Below are positions 52,907 to 62,506 of a stretch of 64,000 nucleotides of DNA, piece after piece. Source of the stretch: Corallibacter vietnamensis (GTDB taxonomy: Bacteria; Bacteroidota; Bacteroidia; Flavobacteriales; Flavobacteriaceae); the NCBI RefSeq assembly GCF_039537875.1, contig NZ_BAABBI010000001.1, positions 310,001-374,000 of the forward strand, written 5' to 3'. Below the pieces are notes generated by a model, which saw only the letters and a list, made by a program, of their open reading frames with translations, had not been told where the DNA came from and made no database searches. The position numbers were made by a program, and so were the translations under genes. The first letter of the stretch is position 1; each line of letters opens with the position of its first letter.

Positions 52907-54523
52907 TTAAAAGGCGTATCGTTGCGGACCGCCTCTTCTTATTTCTTCATTAGCGTAACTTTCAAATTTCTTAAAGTTTTCTCTAAAAGCATTTGAAAGT
53001 TTAAATGCTGCAGTGTAATAAGCCTCGTCATCTTTCCAAGTTGATCTTGGGCTTAAAACTTCTGTTGGTACACCAGGACAAGATCTAGGTTGTGCCACAC
53101 CAAATACAGAATGAATATGATAATCATCATATGAATACAAACCTAAATCACCGTTAAGTACAGCATTTATCATAGCACGTGTATACTTCAATTTCATTCG
53201 GGTACCAACACCATAAGGACCACCTGTCCAACCTGTATTAACCAACCAAACATTCACACCTGCTTCTTTCATTTTTTTGCTTAACATCTCTGCATATTTA
53301 GTAGGATGTAATGGCATAAATGGTGCTCCAAAACAAGCTGAAAAAGAAGGCTGTGGTTCTTTTACTCCAGCTTCAGTACCAGCAACTTTTGCAGTATATC
53401 CAGAAATAAAGTGATAAGCAGCTTGGCTTGGTGTAAGCTTTGAAATAGGAGGCAATACACCAAAAGCATCAGCTGTTAAAAAGAATACGTTTTTAGGATT
53501 TTTTCCTATTGATGGTTGCTGAATATTATTGATATGATAAATTGGATAACTAACACGCGTATTTTGAGTAATAGATGTGTCTTCAAAATTCACATCTCCA
53601 TTATCATTAAGAATTACGTTTTCTAATATAGCTCCTGGCTTTATCGCATTATAAATGTCAGGTTCGTTCTCTTTAGATAAGTTAATTACTTTAGCATAAC
53701 ATCCGCCTTCAAAGTTAAAAACGGTGTTTTCGTTTGTCCAGCCATGCTCATCATCTCCAATTAATTTACGGTTAGGGTCTGCAGACAACGTTGTTTTTCC
53801 TGTTCCTGATAATCCAAAAAAGATAGCTGTATCTCCAGACTCACCTACATTGGCACTACAGTGCATTGGCAATGTATTTTTAAATACTGGCAAAATAAAG
53901 TTAAGTGCAGAAAAGATTCCTTTTTTAATTTCACCTGTGTAACCAGTACCTCCAATAAGCGCTATTTTTCTAGTAAAATCTAATATAGCAAAATTGTGTT
54001 GACGTGTTCCATCTACTTCAGGATCTGCCATAAAACCTGGAGCATTTACAATTGTCCACTCTGGTGTAAAGTTTTTTAACTCATCTTCAGATGGGCGCAA
54101 AAACATATTATGCGCAAACATGTTACTCCAAGGATACTCATTGATAACACGTATATTCAATTTATAATTTTCATCTGCACATGCATAGCTGTCTCTTACA
54201 AAAACTTCTTTTTCTGATAAGTAATCAGTTACTTTACTGTATAGTTTTTCAAAGGCATCCGAATCAAACGGAATATTAATATCTCCCCACCAAACGCGAT
54301 CTTTAGTAACATCGTCTTTTACTATAAATCTGTCTTTTGGAGAGCGTCCAGTAAATTCTCCTGTATTAACTGCTAGTGCTCCAGAAGATGCTTCAACTCC
54401 TTGTTTTTTTTCAATAGCAATTTGATGAAGTTTTTCTGAAGATAGTTGATAGTTTACTTTAGCATTCTTAATTCCGTATTGTTCTAACGAAATCGATTTC
54501 GCTGCTTGGGTATGATCGACCAT
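52907..54523 (-). CDS. pckA: Phosphoenolpyruvate carboxykinase (ATP)
   Basis: PEPCK converts oxaloacetate and ATP to phosphoenolpyruvate in gluconeogenesis. The ATG at 54523 gives a 538-residue protein, normal length; the earlier in-frame codon at 54550 is a TTG that forms part of the -7 element. Motifs are FTGRSPKDRFIV near residue 60, the ATP-binding FFGLSGTGKTTLSADPNRKL (about 238-257), the metal-binding LIGDDEHGW, and FSACFGAPFMPLHP near 390. The minus-strand TAATTTTG at 54555-54548 gives its promoter. Confidence 0.97.
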   Translation of the reverse strand: MVDHTQAAKSISLEQYGIKNAKVNYQLSSEKLHQIAIEKKQGVEASSGALAVNTGEFTGRSPKDRFIVKDDVTKDRVWWGDINIPFDSDAFEKLYSKVTDYLSEKEVFVRDSYACADENYKLNIRVINEYPWSNMFAHNMFLRPSEDELKNFTPEWTIVNAPGFMADPEVDGTRQHNFAILDFTRKIALIGGTGYTGEIKKGIFSALNFILPVFKNTLPMHCSANVGESGDTAIFFGLSGTGKTTLSADPNRKLIGDDEHGWTNENTVFNFEGGCYAKVINLSKENEPDIYNAIKPGAILENVILNDNGDVNFEDTSITQNTRVSYPIYHINNIQQPSIGKNPKNVFFLTADAFGVLPPISKLTPSQAAYHFISGYTAKVAGTEAGVKEPQPSFSACFGAPFMPLHPTKYAEMLSKKMKEAGVNVWLVNTGWTGGPYGVGTRMKLKYTRAMINAVLNGDLGLYSYDDYHIHSVFGVAQPRSCPGVPTEVLSPRSTWKDDEAYYTAAFKLSNAFRENFKKFESYANEEIRRGGPQRYAF

Positions 54524-54547
54524 AATTTCTTTATGTTGTTTATAGTG

Positions 54548-54555
54548 CAAAATTA
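54548..54555 (-). promoter_or_regulatory. -7 element of pckA
   Basis: TAATTTTG on the minus strand, 25 bp from the ATG at 54523, matches TAnnTTTG; there is no TTG about 20 bp upstream. Confidence 0.55.
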
Positions 54556-54586
54556 TAATATTATTTTAAAGTACACACTAAAAACG

Positions 54587-54979
54587 TTATTTATCAGCAG
54601 GCAGTTTTAAAAAGCTTATTAACAAAACACACCAAGAAGCTATTAATAATGAACCTCCTACAGGCGTTATAAACGCTATTGTTTTAAAATCAAAACTAAA
54701 TAAGTTATTGGTTGCTAACCCATAGATTGAGCCTGAAAAAAACGCAACTCCTAAGATTACTAAATACAGCATACTTTTTTTTGCTTTTGGCGTCATTAGC
54801 GTTGTACCTCCTACAAACAGTAATAACAATGCATGATACATTTGGTATTTCACACCTGTTTCAAAGGTTTTTTGAGCATCAACAGAAATAAGTTTCTCTA
54901 GGCCATGCGCTGCAAAAGCGCCTAAAATGATGCTTAAAATTCCTAAAACAGCTCCTGTTATTAGTATTTTTTTATTCAT
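54587..54979 (-). CDS. DUF423 membrane protein
   Basis: This is a 130-residue membrane protein from the ATG at 54979 (MNKKILITGAVLG); an earlier in-frame start is 24 codons upstream in a poorly conserved stretch. Four hydrophobic helices are visible, and the family signature is IILGAFAAHGLEK near residue 17, with FETGVKYQMYHALLLLFVG. DUF423 proteins have no proven role. It is divergent from the saccharopine dehydrogenase gene, with a TAAATTTG (minus, 55043-55036) that fits as its -7 element. Confidence 0.88.
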   Translation of the reverse strand: MNKKILITGAVLGILSIILGAFAAHGLEKLISVDAQKTFETGVKYQMYHALLLLFVGGTTLMTPKAKKSMLYLVILGVAFFSGSIYGLATNNLFSFDFKTIAFITPVGGSLLIASWCVLLISFLKLPADK

Positions 54980-55059
54980 ATCAAATAATGTATTGCGTTT
55001 TTTAATACACTTTCTATTTAGTAAATTCGTGCTTACAAATTTACTCAACAAATCCCATT

Positions 55060-56424
55060 ATGCGAAAAATATTAGTTATTGGTTCAGGAAAATCTGCATC
55101 ATACCTTATAAAATATTTACTAGATCACTCTGAAAAAGAAAACCTATTAATAATTGTTGGCGACATTAATTTTAGTCATGCTAAAAAGTTAACAAACAAT
55201 CATCAGAATGCTCAAGCTATCATGCTTGATGTTTTTGACAAACAATCGCGCGAAAGCGCTATACAAAACGCTGATATTGTAGTTAGTATGCTTCCTGCGA
55301 GATTTCATATAGAAGTTGCTAAAGACTGTATTACATTTAATAAAAATATGGTGACGGCTTCTTATGTTAGCGATGAAATGCACGCTTTAGATAAAGCAGC
55401 AAAAGATAAAGGGCTTGTATTTATGAACGAAATAGGCGTTGATCCAGGTATTGACCATATGAGTGCCATGAAAGTTATTGACAAGATTCGTGCGAAAGGC
55501 GGTAAAATGCTACTATTTGAATCATTTACAGGTGGGCTTGTAGCGCCTGAAAGCGATAACAACTTATGGAATTATAAGTTTACTTGGAACCCGAGAAATG
55601 TGGTTGTAGCTGGACAAGGTGGTGCAGCAAAATTCTTACAAGAAGGCACCTATAAATATATTCCTTACAACAGACTATTTAGACGTACCGAGTTTCTTGA
55701 TGTAGAAGGTTATGGACGTTTTGAAGCTTATGCCAATAGAGACTCGTTAAAATACCAAAGTGTTTACGGGCTTGAAAACATTAAAACACTATATCGAGGC
55801 ACTATGCGCCGTGTTGGTTTTAGCCGTGCTTGGAATATGTTTGTGCAACTAGGTATGACAGATGACAGCTATACTATTGAAGATAGCGAAAATATGAGCT
55901 ACCGTGATTTTGTAAATAGCTTTTTACCTTACAGTCCTACTGATTCTGTTGAACTCAAGTTTAGATACCAACTAAAAATAGATCAAGATGATATTATTTG
56001 GGACAAATTAATAGAGTTAGATTTATTTAGCTCTAAAAAAATGGTTGAGCTTAAACAAGCAACACCAGCTCAAATACTTCAAAAAATATTAATGGATAGT
56101 TGGGCACTTGCAGAAGACGACAAGGATATGATTGTTATGTACCATAAGTTTGGTTATGAATTAGACGGAAAAAAACATCAAATAGACTCAACTATGGTAA
56201 CTATTGGTGAAGATGACACCTATACTGCCATGTCTAAAACAGTAGGTTTACCTGTTGCTATAGCTACATTAGCTGTGCTAAATAAAACCATAACAACTCC
56301 TGGTGTACAAATACCTATTACAAAAGAAGTTTATGGTCCTATATTGGAAGAGCTAGAAAAGTATGACATTACCTTTAAGGAACATGATGTTCCTTATTTA
56401 GGCTATAACCAACTGCATGTATAA
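55060..56424 (+). CDS. Saccharopine dehydrogenase-family protein
   Basis: This 454-residue enzyme belongs to the saccharopine dehydrogenase family, with NAD(P) site ILVIGSGKSASYLIKYLLDH at the start, SYVSDEMHALDKAAKDKG and FMNEIGVDPGIDHMSAMKVI near residue 125, and a C-terminal domain starting about residue 150. It matches the lysine-forming or glutamate-forming saccharopine dehydrogenase with C-terminal domain; in this family it is used in lysine catabolism. A Lrp-type regulator follows, and a glutaryl-CoA dehydrogenase-like gene is elsewhere in the window, consistent with lysine breakdown. Direction of the reaction is not proven. Confidence 0.9.
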   Translation: MRKILVIGSGKSASYLIKYLLDHSEKENLLIIVGDINFSHAKKLTNNHQNAQAIMLDVFDKQSRESAIQNADIVVSMLPARFHIEVAKDCITFNKNMVTASYVSDEMHALDKAAKDKGLVFMNEIGVDPGIDHMSAMKVIDKIRAKGGKMLLFESFTGGLVAPESDNNLWNYKFTWNPRNVVVAGQGGAAKFLQEGTYKYIPYNRLFRRTEFLDVEGYGRFEAYANRDSLKYQSVYGLENIKTLYRGTMRRVGFSRAWNMFVQLGMTDDSYTIEDSENMSYRDFVNSFLPYSPTDSVELKFRYQLKIDQDDIIWDKLIELDLFSSKKMVELKQATPAQILQKILMDSWALAEDDKDMIVMYHKFGYELDGKKHQIDSTMVTIGEDDTYTAMSKTVGLPVAIATLAVLNKTITTPGVQIPITKEVYGPILEELEKYDITFKEHDVPYLGYNQLHV

Positions 56425-56500
56425 TCATTAAGTTGCTTATACATATTATATCTTTAATTACATGCTTAATGTAAAAGCTACTCATTTATTAGCCTAACGT

Positions 56501-56971
56501 ATGAAACTTATAAGCCAAAACATACAAATTGACGGTATTGATAAAAAGATACTACGTGCTTTAATGGAAGACGCTAGAACCCCTATTCTAGAAATAGCAA
56601 GACAGGTTGGCATCTCTGGCGCTGCTATTCATCAACGGTTAAGAAAGTTAGAAAAGTCTGGGTTGCTAGCAGGTTCTAAATTTGTTATCAACCCAAAGAC
56701 TTTAGGCTATACCACTATGGCTTTTATAGGTATTTACCTAGATAAAGCTATGAGCAATCCTGAAGCTGTAAAACAATTACAAAAAATACCAGAAGTTTTG
56801 GAGTGCCATTATACTACGGGAAATTGGAGTGTTTTTATTAAGATACTGTGTCGTGATAACGAGCATTTAATGCAGGTATTAAATAAGGACATACAATCTA
56901 TAAGTGGTGTTTCTAGAACCGAAACATTTATTTCATTACAACAACAAATAGATAGACAGATTAAGATATAG
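56501..56971 (+). CDS. Lrp/AsnC-family transcriptional regulator
   Basis: This 156-residue regulator has an N-terminal helix-turn-helix (DGIDKKILRALMEDARTP, GISGAAIHQRLRKLEKSG, residues about 12-55) and a C-terminal RAM ligand domain (TMAFIGIYLDKAMSNPEAV, HYTTGNWSVFIKILCRDNE). Lrp proteins respond to amino acids; as the next gene after saccharopine dehydrogenase (76-bp gap), lysine-related sensing is a reasonable guess. Confidence 0.93.
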   Translation: MKLISQNIQIDGIDKKILRALMEDARTPILEIARQVGISGAAIHQRLRKLEKSGLLAGSKFVINPKTLGYTTMAFIGIYLDKAMSNPEAVKQLQKIPEVLECHYTTGNWSVFIKILCRDNEHLMQVLNKDIQSISGVSRTETFISLQQQIDRQIKI

Positions 56972-57103
56972 GTATTCGTGATTTGTTACGAATGTCACCT
57001 AATGATTTATATGAATATAACCCAAAGTTAAGTCGGTACAAAGTCGGCATATACTTGGTATACATCTAAAGGACATTGTATTAAAATCTTGCTTTACTCC
57101 ATA

Positions 57104-57136
57104 AAAAAACCCTTTCAACAGTATTGAAAGGGTTTT
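57104..57136. terminator. Bidirectional terminator between Lrp and zinc protease genes
   Basis: 13-bp stem AAAACCCTTTCAA/TTGAAAGGGTTTT (57106-57118 with 57124-57136). Confidence 0.85.
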
Positions 57137-57154
57137 ATATTTTGGTTTAAATTT

Positions 57155-57850
57155 TTAGTCTCTTCCTCCAAACACTTGTAATGCCCAATATAGCAACGAC
57201 GCCAAGGCTCCTATTGCTGCTACAAGATAGGTTCTGGCAGCCCATTTTAGTGCATCTTCAGAGCCTTTATACTCTTCAGGGGTTACCATGTTTTTTGCTT
57301 TTAACCATGCTAGTGCTCTATTACTGGCATCGTATTCTACAGGTAGTGTAATGAAGCTAAATAAGGTTGCAAAGCCCATAAATAGTAATCCTGCAACAGC
57401 TACCCAATATCCTAATCCTACTCCAGCAGCTGCTCCTAATACTAAACCACCTATTACTAACCATTGTGACATACCAGATGTAGCACTTACAATAGGTACT
57501 AATGCTGAACGCATGCCTAGAGCGCTATAAGCTTGTGCATGCTGTACGGCATGACCACACTCGTGTGCGGCAACTGCGGCAGCGGCAGCGTTTGCTTGAT
57601 TATAAACTGGCTCACTTAAGTTTACAGTTTTGTTTTTAGGGTTGTAATGGTCTGTTAATTGACCTGAAACCGAAATAACTTCGACATCATAAATGCCATT
57701 GTCTGCCAACATCTTTTCAGCAATCTCACGTCCTGTCATGCCATTACGTAATCTTACTTTAGAGTATTTAGCAAATTTTTGTTTTAATTGATTACTTACT
57801 AACCAACTTACTAGAGCTATGGCTCCTATTAATATATAATATCCTATCAT
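57155..57850 (-). CDS. Membrane zinc metallopeptidase (YugP-type)
   Basis: This 231-residue inner-membrane protease has the zinc motif HECGH (AAHECGHAVQHAQAYSALGM, about residues 96-115), an N-terminal membrane helix, and three to four hydrophobic segments. It is of the neutral zinc metallopeptidase (Zn_peptidase_2) family. Before the zinc motif it has GMTGREIAEKMLADNG and DHYNPKNKTVNLSEPVYN, both typical. Substrates are unknown. It is flanked by a bidirectional terminator and may be monocistronic. Confidence 0.92.
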   Translation of the reverse strand: MIGYYILIGAIALVSWLVSNQLKQKFAKYSKVRLRNGMTGREIAEKMLADNGIYDVEVISVSGQLTDHYNPKNKTVNLSEPVYNQANAAAAAVAAHECGHAVQHAQAYSALGMRSALVPIVSATSGMSQWLVIGGLVLGAAAGVGLGYWVAVAGLLFMGFATLFSFITLPVEYDASNRALAWLKAKNMVTPEEYKGSEDALKWAARTYLVAAIGALASLLYWALQVFGGRD

Positions 57851-57928
57851 TGTTTCTTCTTTAGTTATGTAAATTTAAAGATATATTGCAAAAAATAAGC
57901 CAAATTTACGTTAAGAAATTTTGTCAGT

Positions 57929-58453
57929 TTACTGTTTTATTAGGTGTGCTTTTTGTACTACCAAGATTGGGTATGAGAGAACTTGAGTTGCCTGCTCATC
58001 ATTAGATTCAGATTCTCTTTGCTTTGTTTTACTTGCAAATGTAATTTCGAAATCCATGCTGTTTTTGTAAAAACGCTCTGTGGTAGTAAGTATGTTGCCT
58101 TGAACTTCGAACATGGCGTATAGCGTGTGATCTATAAGCTGCGCATCTAATAAAATGCCGTTGTTTTCATCTACAATATAGTGCCCTTTTTCTTTGTCTT
58201 GCTCTATAAGGTTGTAATGACGTTCTTGGCGGTCGCCATTCATAATATAAACCAGCATATATTGGTATTTACCCGAAGTATCTGTTGGGTTTAAATGAAA
58301 CTCCATTTGTATGGTCTGCTTTATGTTTTGGTTAGTGATATGCAGGTCGCCTTTGTAAACTCCGTAAAAATCTTGAGGGAATTGTAGCGAATCATTTTGT
58401 GAAAGGGCTGAAAAAGACAAACATAAAACTAATAGCGTAACAAGGTATTTCAT
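57929..58453 (-). CDS. Secreted protein of unknown function
   Basis: I do not recognise this 174-residue protein. It has a signal peptide (KYLVTLLVLCLSFSALSQ) and a mature, strand-rich domain with repeated alternation (DFYGVYKGDLHITNQNIKQT, YQYMLVYIMNGDRQERHYNL, EKGHYIVDENNGILLDAQLI) that could be a lipocalin-like or beta-sandwich fold. There are no cysteines in the mature part, no lipobox and no sorting tail, so it is probably periplasmic. It lies between leuS and the zinc protease gene, downstream of the leuS terminator. Confidence 0.7.
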   Translation of the reverse strand: MKYLVTLLVLCLSFSALSQNDSLQFPQDFYGVYKGDLHITNQNIKQTIQMEFHLNPTDTSGKYQYMLVYIMNGDRQERHYNLIEQDKEKGHYIVDENNGILLDAQLIDHTLYAMFEVQGNILTTTERFYKNSMDFEITFASKTKQRESESNDEQATQVLSYPILVVQKAHLIKQ

Positions 58454-58512
58454 ATTGTTGGTTTTAAGAGTTAAAGATAATGAACTTGATGTGTTTATTT
58501 TTTAAGGCATAA

Positions 58513-58560
58513 AAAAAACACTCAAACTGTCAAAAATGATTTATGACAGCATGAGTGCTT
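58513..58560 (-). terminator. Terminator after leuS
   Basis: Interrupted stem on the minus strand: CACTCA and CTGTCA with TGACAG and TGAGTG (58519-58532 with 58544-58557), followed by eight T residues, 29 bp after the leuS stop. Confidence 0.8.
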
Positions 58561-58588
58561 TAAGTATTACAGTAAGGATATACGGTGT

Positions 58589-61495
58589 TTATCCTACAAT
58601 GTTTACAATTTTACCTGGCACTACAATGACTTTTTTAGGTGTGCGCCCTTGTAGTTGTTCTTGTGTTTTCTCGTGAGCCATTACTGTTTTTTCGATATCG
58701 TCTTTTGACATATCTAGAGGCAACTCTAACGTGAAACGCATTTTACCATTAAAAGAAATTGGGTAGTTTTTACTACTTTCTACCAAGTGTTTCTCTTCAA
58801 ATTTAGGGAATGGTGCCGTGGCTATACTTTGTGTATTTCCTAATTGGCTCCATAGCTCCTCGGTAATATGTGGTGCATAAGGCGATAGCAATACTAATAA
58901 CGGCTCTAACACAGCTTTGCTTGTACATTTTTGTGTAGTAAGCTCGTTTACGGCAATCATGAAGGTAGATACCGATGTATTGAACGAGAAGTTCTCTATA
59001 TCTTCCTCAACCTTTTTTATGGTTTTATGCAAGGTTTTTAGGTTGTCTTTTGTTGGTTCAACATCTGGCAACCCAATTCCTCTTTTGACTGCTTTAAACG
59101 CAGAGTAAACACCATCTTTTTTGGGGTCATGAAGATAAAAATTAGGATCATTTTTTAAATTAACATCTTCTCCTTGATGATATAACTTCCAAAGTTTTTT
59201 AAGGAACCCATGAACTCCTGTAATACCAGCAGTATTCCAAGGTTTTGCTTGCTCTAATGGCCCAAGAAACATTTCGTAAAGACGTAAACTGTCTGCGCCA
59301 TATTGCTCGCAAATGTTATCAGGGTTTACGACATTAAACCATCGTTTAGACATTTTTTCAACCTCTCTCCCTACAATGTATTTTCCGTCTTCTAATTCAA
59401 ATTCAGCATCAGCAAATTGAGGCTGCCATTGTTTTAACTTTTCTATATCAATTTCATCTGATGCATTAACCATATTAACATCAACACGCAGTTCTTCAAC
59501 TTCATAATCATTTTTTAATCCACTTGAAACATACTTATTGGTCCCAGCTACTCTATAAACTATAGCACTTGTACCAAGTATCATTCCTTGGTTAATGAGT
59601 TTTTTGAACGGCTCATCAACACCTACAAAGTTTCTATCTTTTAAAAACTTGGTCCAAAAACGCGCATACAATAAGTGTCCTGTGGCGTGCTCGCTACCAC
59701 CAATGTATAAATCTACGTTTTCCCAATATTGAAGTGCCTCTTCGCTAGCAAATGTGTTACCGCGATTGGCTTGTTCTTCCATATAACGGAAAAAGTACCA
59801 AGAGCTTCCTGCCCAACCTGGCATGGTGTTAAGCTCTAGTGGGAATACAGTTTTATCATCAATTTTATCATTGCTTACCACTTGGTTTGACTGTGTATCC
59901 CAAGCCCAAACATCAGCGCGGCCTAATGGCGGTTCACCGCTTTCTGTTGGCAAATATTTTTCTACGTCTGGTAAGGTAATAGGCAAGTGTTTTTGCTCAA
60001 TCATTTGTGGCATACCATTTACGTAATATACTGGGAATGGCTCGCCCCAATAACGCTGACGACTAAATACAGCATCACGTAAGCGATAGTTGGTTTTTCC
60101 TTCGCCTTGCCCAATTTGTTCAAGCTCAAAAATGGCGCGCTTGGTTGCTTTTTTATAGTTCATTCCGTTAAGGAAATCGCTATTGGTAATGATGGTATTA
60201 TCTTTATCAGCAAAGGCTTCTTGGCTAATATCTACACCTTCAAAAATATTAGGGATATCAATATTGAAATGTTTTGCAAAATCATAATCACGCTGGTCAC
60301 CACAAGGCACTGCCATTACAGCGCCAGTACCATAGCCAGCCAATACGTAATCGCCAATCCAGATAGGAATAGGCTCTTTTGTAAACGGATGTTCGGCATA
60401 AGCTCCAGTAAATACACCTGAAATGGTTTTTACATCAGCCATACGGTCACGCTCGCTACGCTTTGCTGTTGCCTGAATGTAGGCATCTATATCAGCCTTT
60501 TGCTCTGGTGTTGTTATTTTGGTTACTAGCTCATGCTCTGGCGCCAATGTCATAAAACTTACACCAAAAATGGTATCAGGTCTTGTTGTGAAAACCTCGA
60601 TAGTTTCATCGTGGTTTTTAACATTGAAAGTCACACTTGCTCCAACCGACTTTCCTATCCAGTTACGCTGGCTTTCTTTTAGAGAGTCTGTCCAATCTAT
60701 AGTATCTAACCCTTGAAGTAATCGTTCTGCATAGGCAGAAATACGCATACTCCATTGGGTCATTTTTTTTCTAATTACAGGATGTCCGCCACGCTCTGAC
60801 ACGCCATTGACGATTTCATCATTTGCTAAAACCGTACCTAAAGCTGGGCACCAGTTAACTTCGGTTTCTGCTAGGTATGTTAATCTGTATTGTAATAATA
60901 TTTCTTGTTGCTTTTCAGAAGAAAAGTTGTTCCATTCATCAGCAGTGAAGCTTATGACATTGTCATCACACACGGCATTGATGTTGGTGTTTCCTTCAGA
61001 AGAAAATTTAGCAATCAAGGTATCTATATGTTCAGCCTTGTTGGTATTGTTGTTGTACCAAGACTCAAAAAGCTGAATAAAAATCCATTGTGTCCATTTG
61101 TAATACTCTGGATTACTTGTGCGTACTTCTCTGCTCCAATCAAAAGAAAAGCCAATTTTATCTAATTGCTTTCTGTAGGTAGCAATGTTGGTTTCTGTAG
61201 TAATTGCTGGATGCTGCCCTGTTTGAATAGCATATTGTTCTGCCGGCAACCCAAAACTATCATAGCCTTGCGGATGTAGTACATTAAATCCTTTATGACG
61301 CTTGTAACGTGCATAAATATCTGAAGCAATATATCCTAATGGATGCCCAACATGAAGTCCAGCACCTGATGGATACGGAAACATGTCTAACACATAATAT
61401 TTAGGTTTGTCGCTCGTATTCTCTGCTTTAAACGTTTGGTTTTCTGCCCAATATTTTTGCCACTTGGCTTCGATTTCGTTGAAATTGTATGTCAT
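58589..61495 (-). CDS. leuS: Leucyl-tRNA synthetase
   Basis: LeuRS charges tRNA-Leu. At 968 residues it is about 100 longer than E. coli LeuRS. The HIGH motif is HVGH (residues 48-51, GAGLHVGHPLGY). About 55 extra residues (about 151-205, ending before LAETEVNWCP) are inserted between the catalytic fold and the editing domain, and no Zn-binding Cys pair follows NWCP. Editing motif region: TRPDTIFGVSFMTLAPEHEL. A further insertion precedes the KMSKS loop, which reads KMSKR (residues 714-718, EKMSKRWFNVVNPD). A minus-strand TAAATTTG (61534-61527) lies 32 bp upstream. Confidence 0.97.
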   Translation of the reverse strand: MTYNFNEIEAKWQKYWAENQTFKAENTSDKPKYYVLDMFPYPSGAGLHVGHPLGYIASDIYARYKRHKGFNVLHPQGYDSFGLPAEQYAIQTGQHPAITTETNIATYRKQLDKIGFSFDWSREVRTSNPEYYKWTQWIFIQLFESWYNNNTNKAEHIDTLIAKFSSEGNTNINAVCDDNVISFTADEWNNFSSEKQQEILLQYRLTYLAETEVNWCPALGTVLANDEIVNGVSERGGHPVIRKKMTQWSMRISAYAERLLQGLDTIDWTDSLKESQRNWIGKSVGASVTFNVKNHDETIEVFTTRPDTIFGVSFMTLAPEHELVTKITTPEQKADIDAYIQATAKRSERDRMADVKTISGVFTGAYAEHPFTKEPIPIWIGDYVLAGYGTGAVMAVPCGDQRDYDFAKHFNIDIPNIFEGVDISQEAFADKDNTIITNSDFLNGMNYKKATKRAIFELEQIGQGEGKTNYRLRDAVFSRQRYWGEPFPVYYVNGMPQMIEQKHLPITLPDVEKYLPTESGEPPLGRADVWAWDTQSNQVVSNDKIDDKTVFPLELNTMPGWAGSSWYFFRYMEEQANRGNTFASEEALQYWENVDLYIGGSEHATGHLLYARFWTKFLKDRNFVGVDEPFKKLINQGMILGTSAIVYRVAGTNKYVSSGLKNDYEVEELRVDVNMVNASDEIDIEKLKQWQPQFADAEFELEDGKYIVGREVEKMSKRWFNVVNPDNICEQYGADSLRLYEMFLGPLEQAKPWNTAGITGVHGFLKKLWKLYHQGEDVNLKNDPNFYLHDPKKDGVYSAFKAVKRGIGLPDVEPTKDNLKTLHKTIKKVEEDIENFSFNTSVSTFMIAVNELTTQKCTSKAVLEPLLVLLSPYAPHITEELWSQLGNTQSIATAPFPKFEEKHLVESSKNYPISFNGKMRFTLELPLDMSKDDIEKTVMAHEKTQEQLQGRTPKKVIVVPGKIVNIVG

Positions 61496-61526
61496 CCGAA
61501 TGAGTTTCTGCGTTTTTTTGAAAGCG

Positions 61527-61534
61527 CAAATTTA
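61527..61534 (-). promoter_or_regulatory. -7 element of leuS
   Basis: TAAATTTG on the minus strand, 32 bp upstream of the ATG. A palindrome GTTGAAA-G-TTTCAAC (61551-61565) with flanking TATAAC/GTTATA lies 17 bp further upstream, between leuS and ftsX. Confidence 0.5.
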
Positions 61535-61626
61535 CGGTTATTATAACAATGTTGAAAGTTTCAACGTTATAAACCTTAAGGGAATAAATATCTTTTATAT
61601 TTTTACAACATTAACTAATTCGTTTT

Positions 61627-62505
61627 ATGAGTTCATCGTTTGAAAAGTATCAAAAACGCCGATTGATATCTTCGTATTTTTCTGTCGTATTAAGTATCGC
61701 TTTAGTATTGTTTTTACTAGGCGTTTTAGGCCTTTTGGTATTAAATGCTAAAAAGGTATCCGATCATTTTAAAGAGCAAGTTGTTGTGACAATTTACCTA
61801 AAAGATTCAGCAAAAGAGGTTGAGACCAAGCAGCTAGAAAAAAGTCTTGCTATGGCAGATTATGTAAAATCTACCGAATATGTCTCAAAAGAGCAAGCCG
61901 CAGAATCTATGAAAGCCGAAAACGGTGAAGATTTTATGGACTTTTTAGGGTTTAACCCATTACTAAACTCTATTGATGTGCATGTAAAAGCTGATTTTGT
62001 TACCGCAGAACAGTTAGAGAAAATAGCAGAAGAAGCTAATAGTAAAAGCTTTGTTGATGAAGTACGCTATGATAACGACTTGGTAACTCTTATGAATAAC
62101 AATGTAAAGAAAATTAGTTTTTGGATATTGGTTTTAAGCGGTTTGTTTACCGTGATTGCTGTGCTACTAATAAACAGCTCGATAAGGCTATCTGTTTACT
62201 CAAAACGATTTACTATAAAAACCATGCAAATGGTTGGTGCTACTAAACAGTTTATAAGACGTCCTTTTGTATGGAAAAGTGTAAGACTAGGAATTATAGG
62301 CGCTATTGTAGCTCTAGGTGGTATGGCTGTAGTTTTATATTATATAAATAAAACTTTTCCAGAACTTAATTTATTACAAAACCCTGTACTAATAGGCTTA
62401 TTGTTTGCCGGTATCTTTTTGCTAGGTATTGTTATTACTTGGATAAGCACATTTATTGCTACCCAACGTTTCTTGAATTTGAAAACCGACCAACTGTATT
62501 ACTAG
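61627..62505 (+). CDS. ftsX: Cell division protein FtsX
   Basis: FtsX is the membrane partner of FtsE that activates peptidoglycan hydrolases during division. The 292-residue protein has an N-terminal cytoplasmic segment, a first helix (LISSYFSVVLSIALVLFLLG), an extracytoplasmic loop domain (about residues 55-155, VVVTIYLKDSAKEVETK), then three helices with VYSKRFTIKTMQMVGATKQF (the FtsX signature, about 194-213). It is divergent from leuS and followed by two small membrane proteins. ftsE is not next to it. Confidence 0.94.
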   Translation: MSSSFEKYQKRRLISSYFSVVLSIALVLFLLGVLGLLVLNAKKVSDHFKEQVVVTIYLKDSAKEVETKQLEKSLAMADYVKSTEYVSKEQAAESMKAENGEDFMDFLGFNPLLNSIDVHVKADFVTAEQLEKIAEEANSKSFVDEVRYDNDLVTLMNNNVKKISFWILVLSGLFTVIAVLLINSSIRLSVYSKRFTIKTMQMVGATKQFIRRPFVWKSVRLGIIGAIVALGGMAVVLYYINKTFPELNLLQNPVLIGLLFAGIFLLGIVITWISTFIATQRFLNLKTDQLYY

Positions 62506-62506
62506 T

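Noticed and set aside
61542..61571. Palindrome TATAAC-AAT-GTTGAAA-G-TTTCAAC-GTTATA between leuS and ftsX as a riboswitch or T-box
   Set aside because: It is short, lacks T-box or riboswitch elements, and T-box leaders are not typical of Bacteroidetes. It may be a protein site but nothing supports a specific one.
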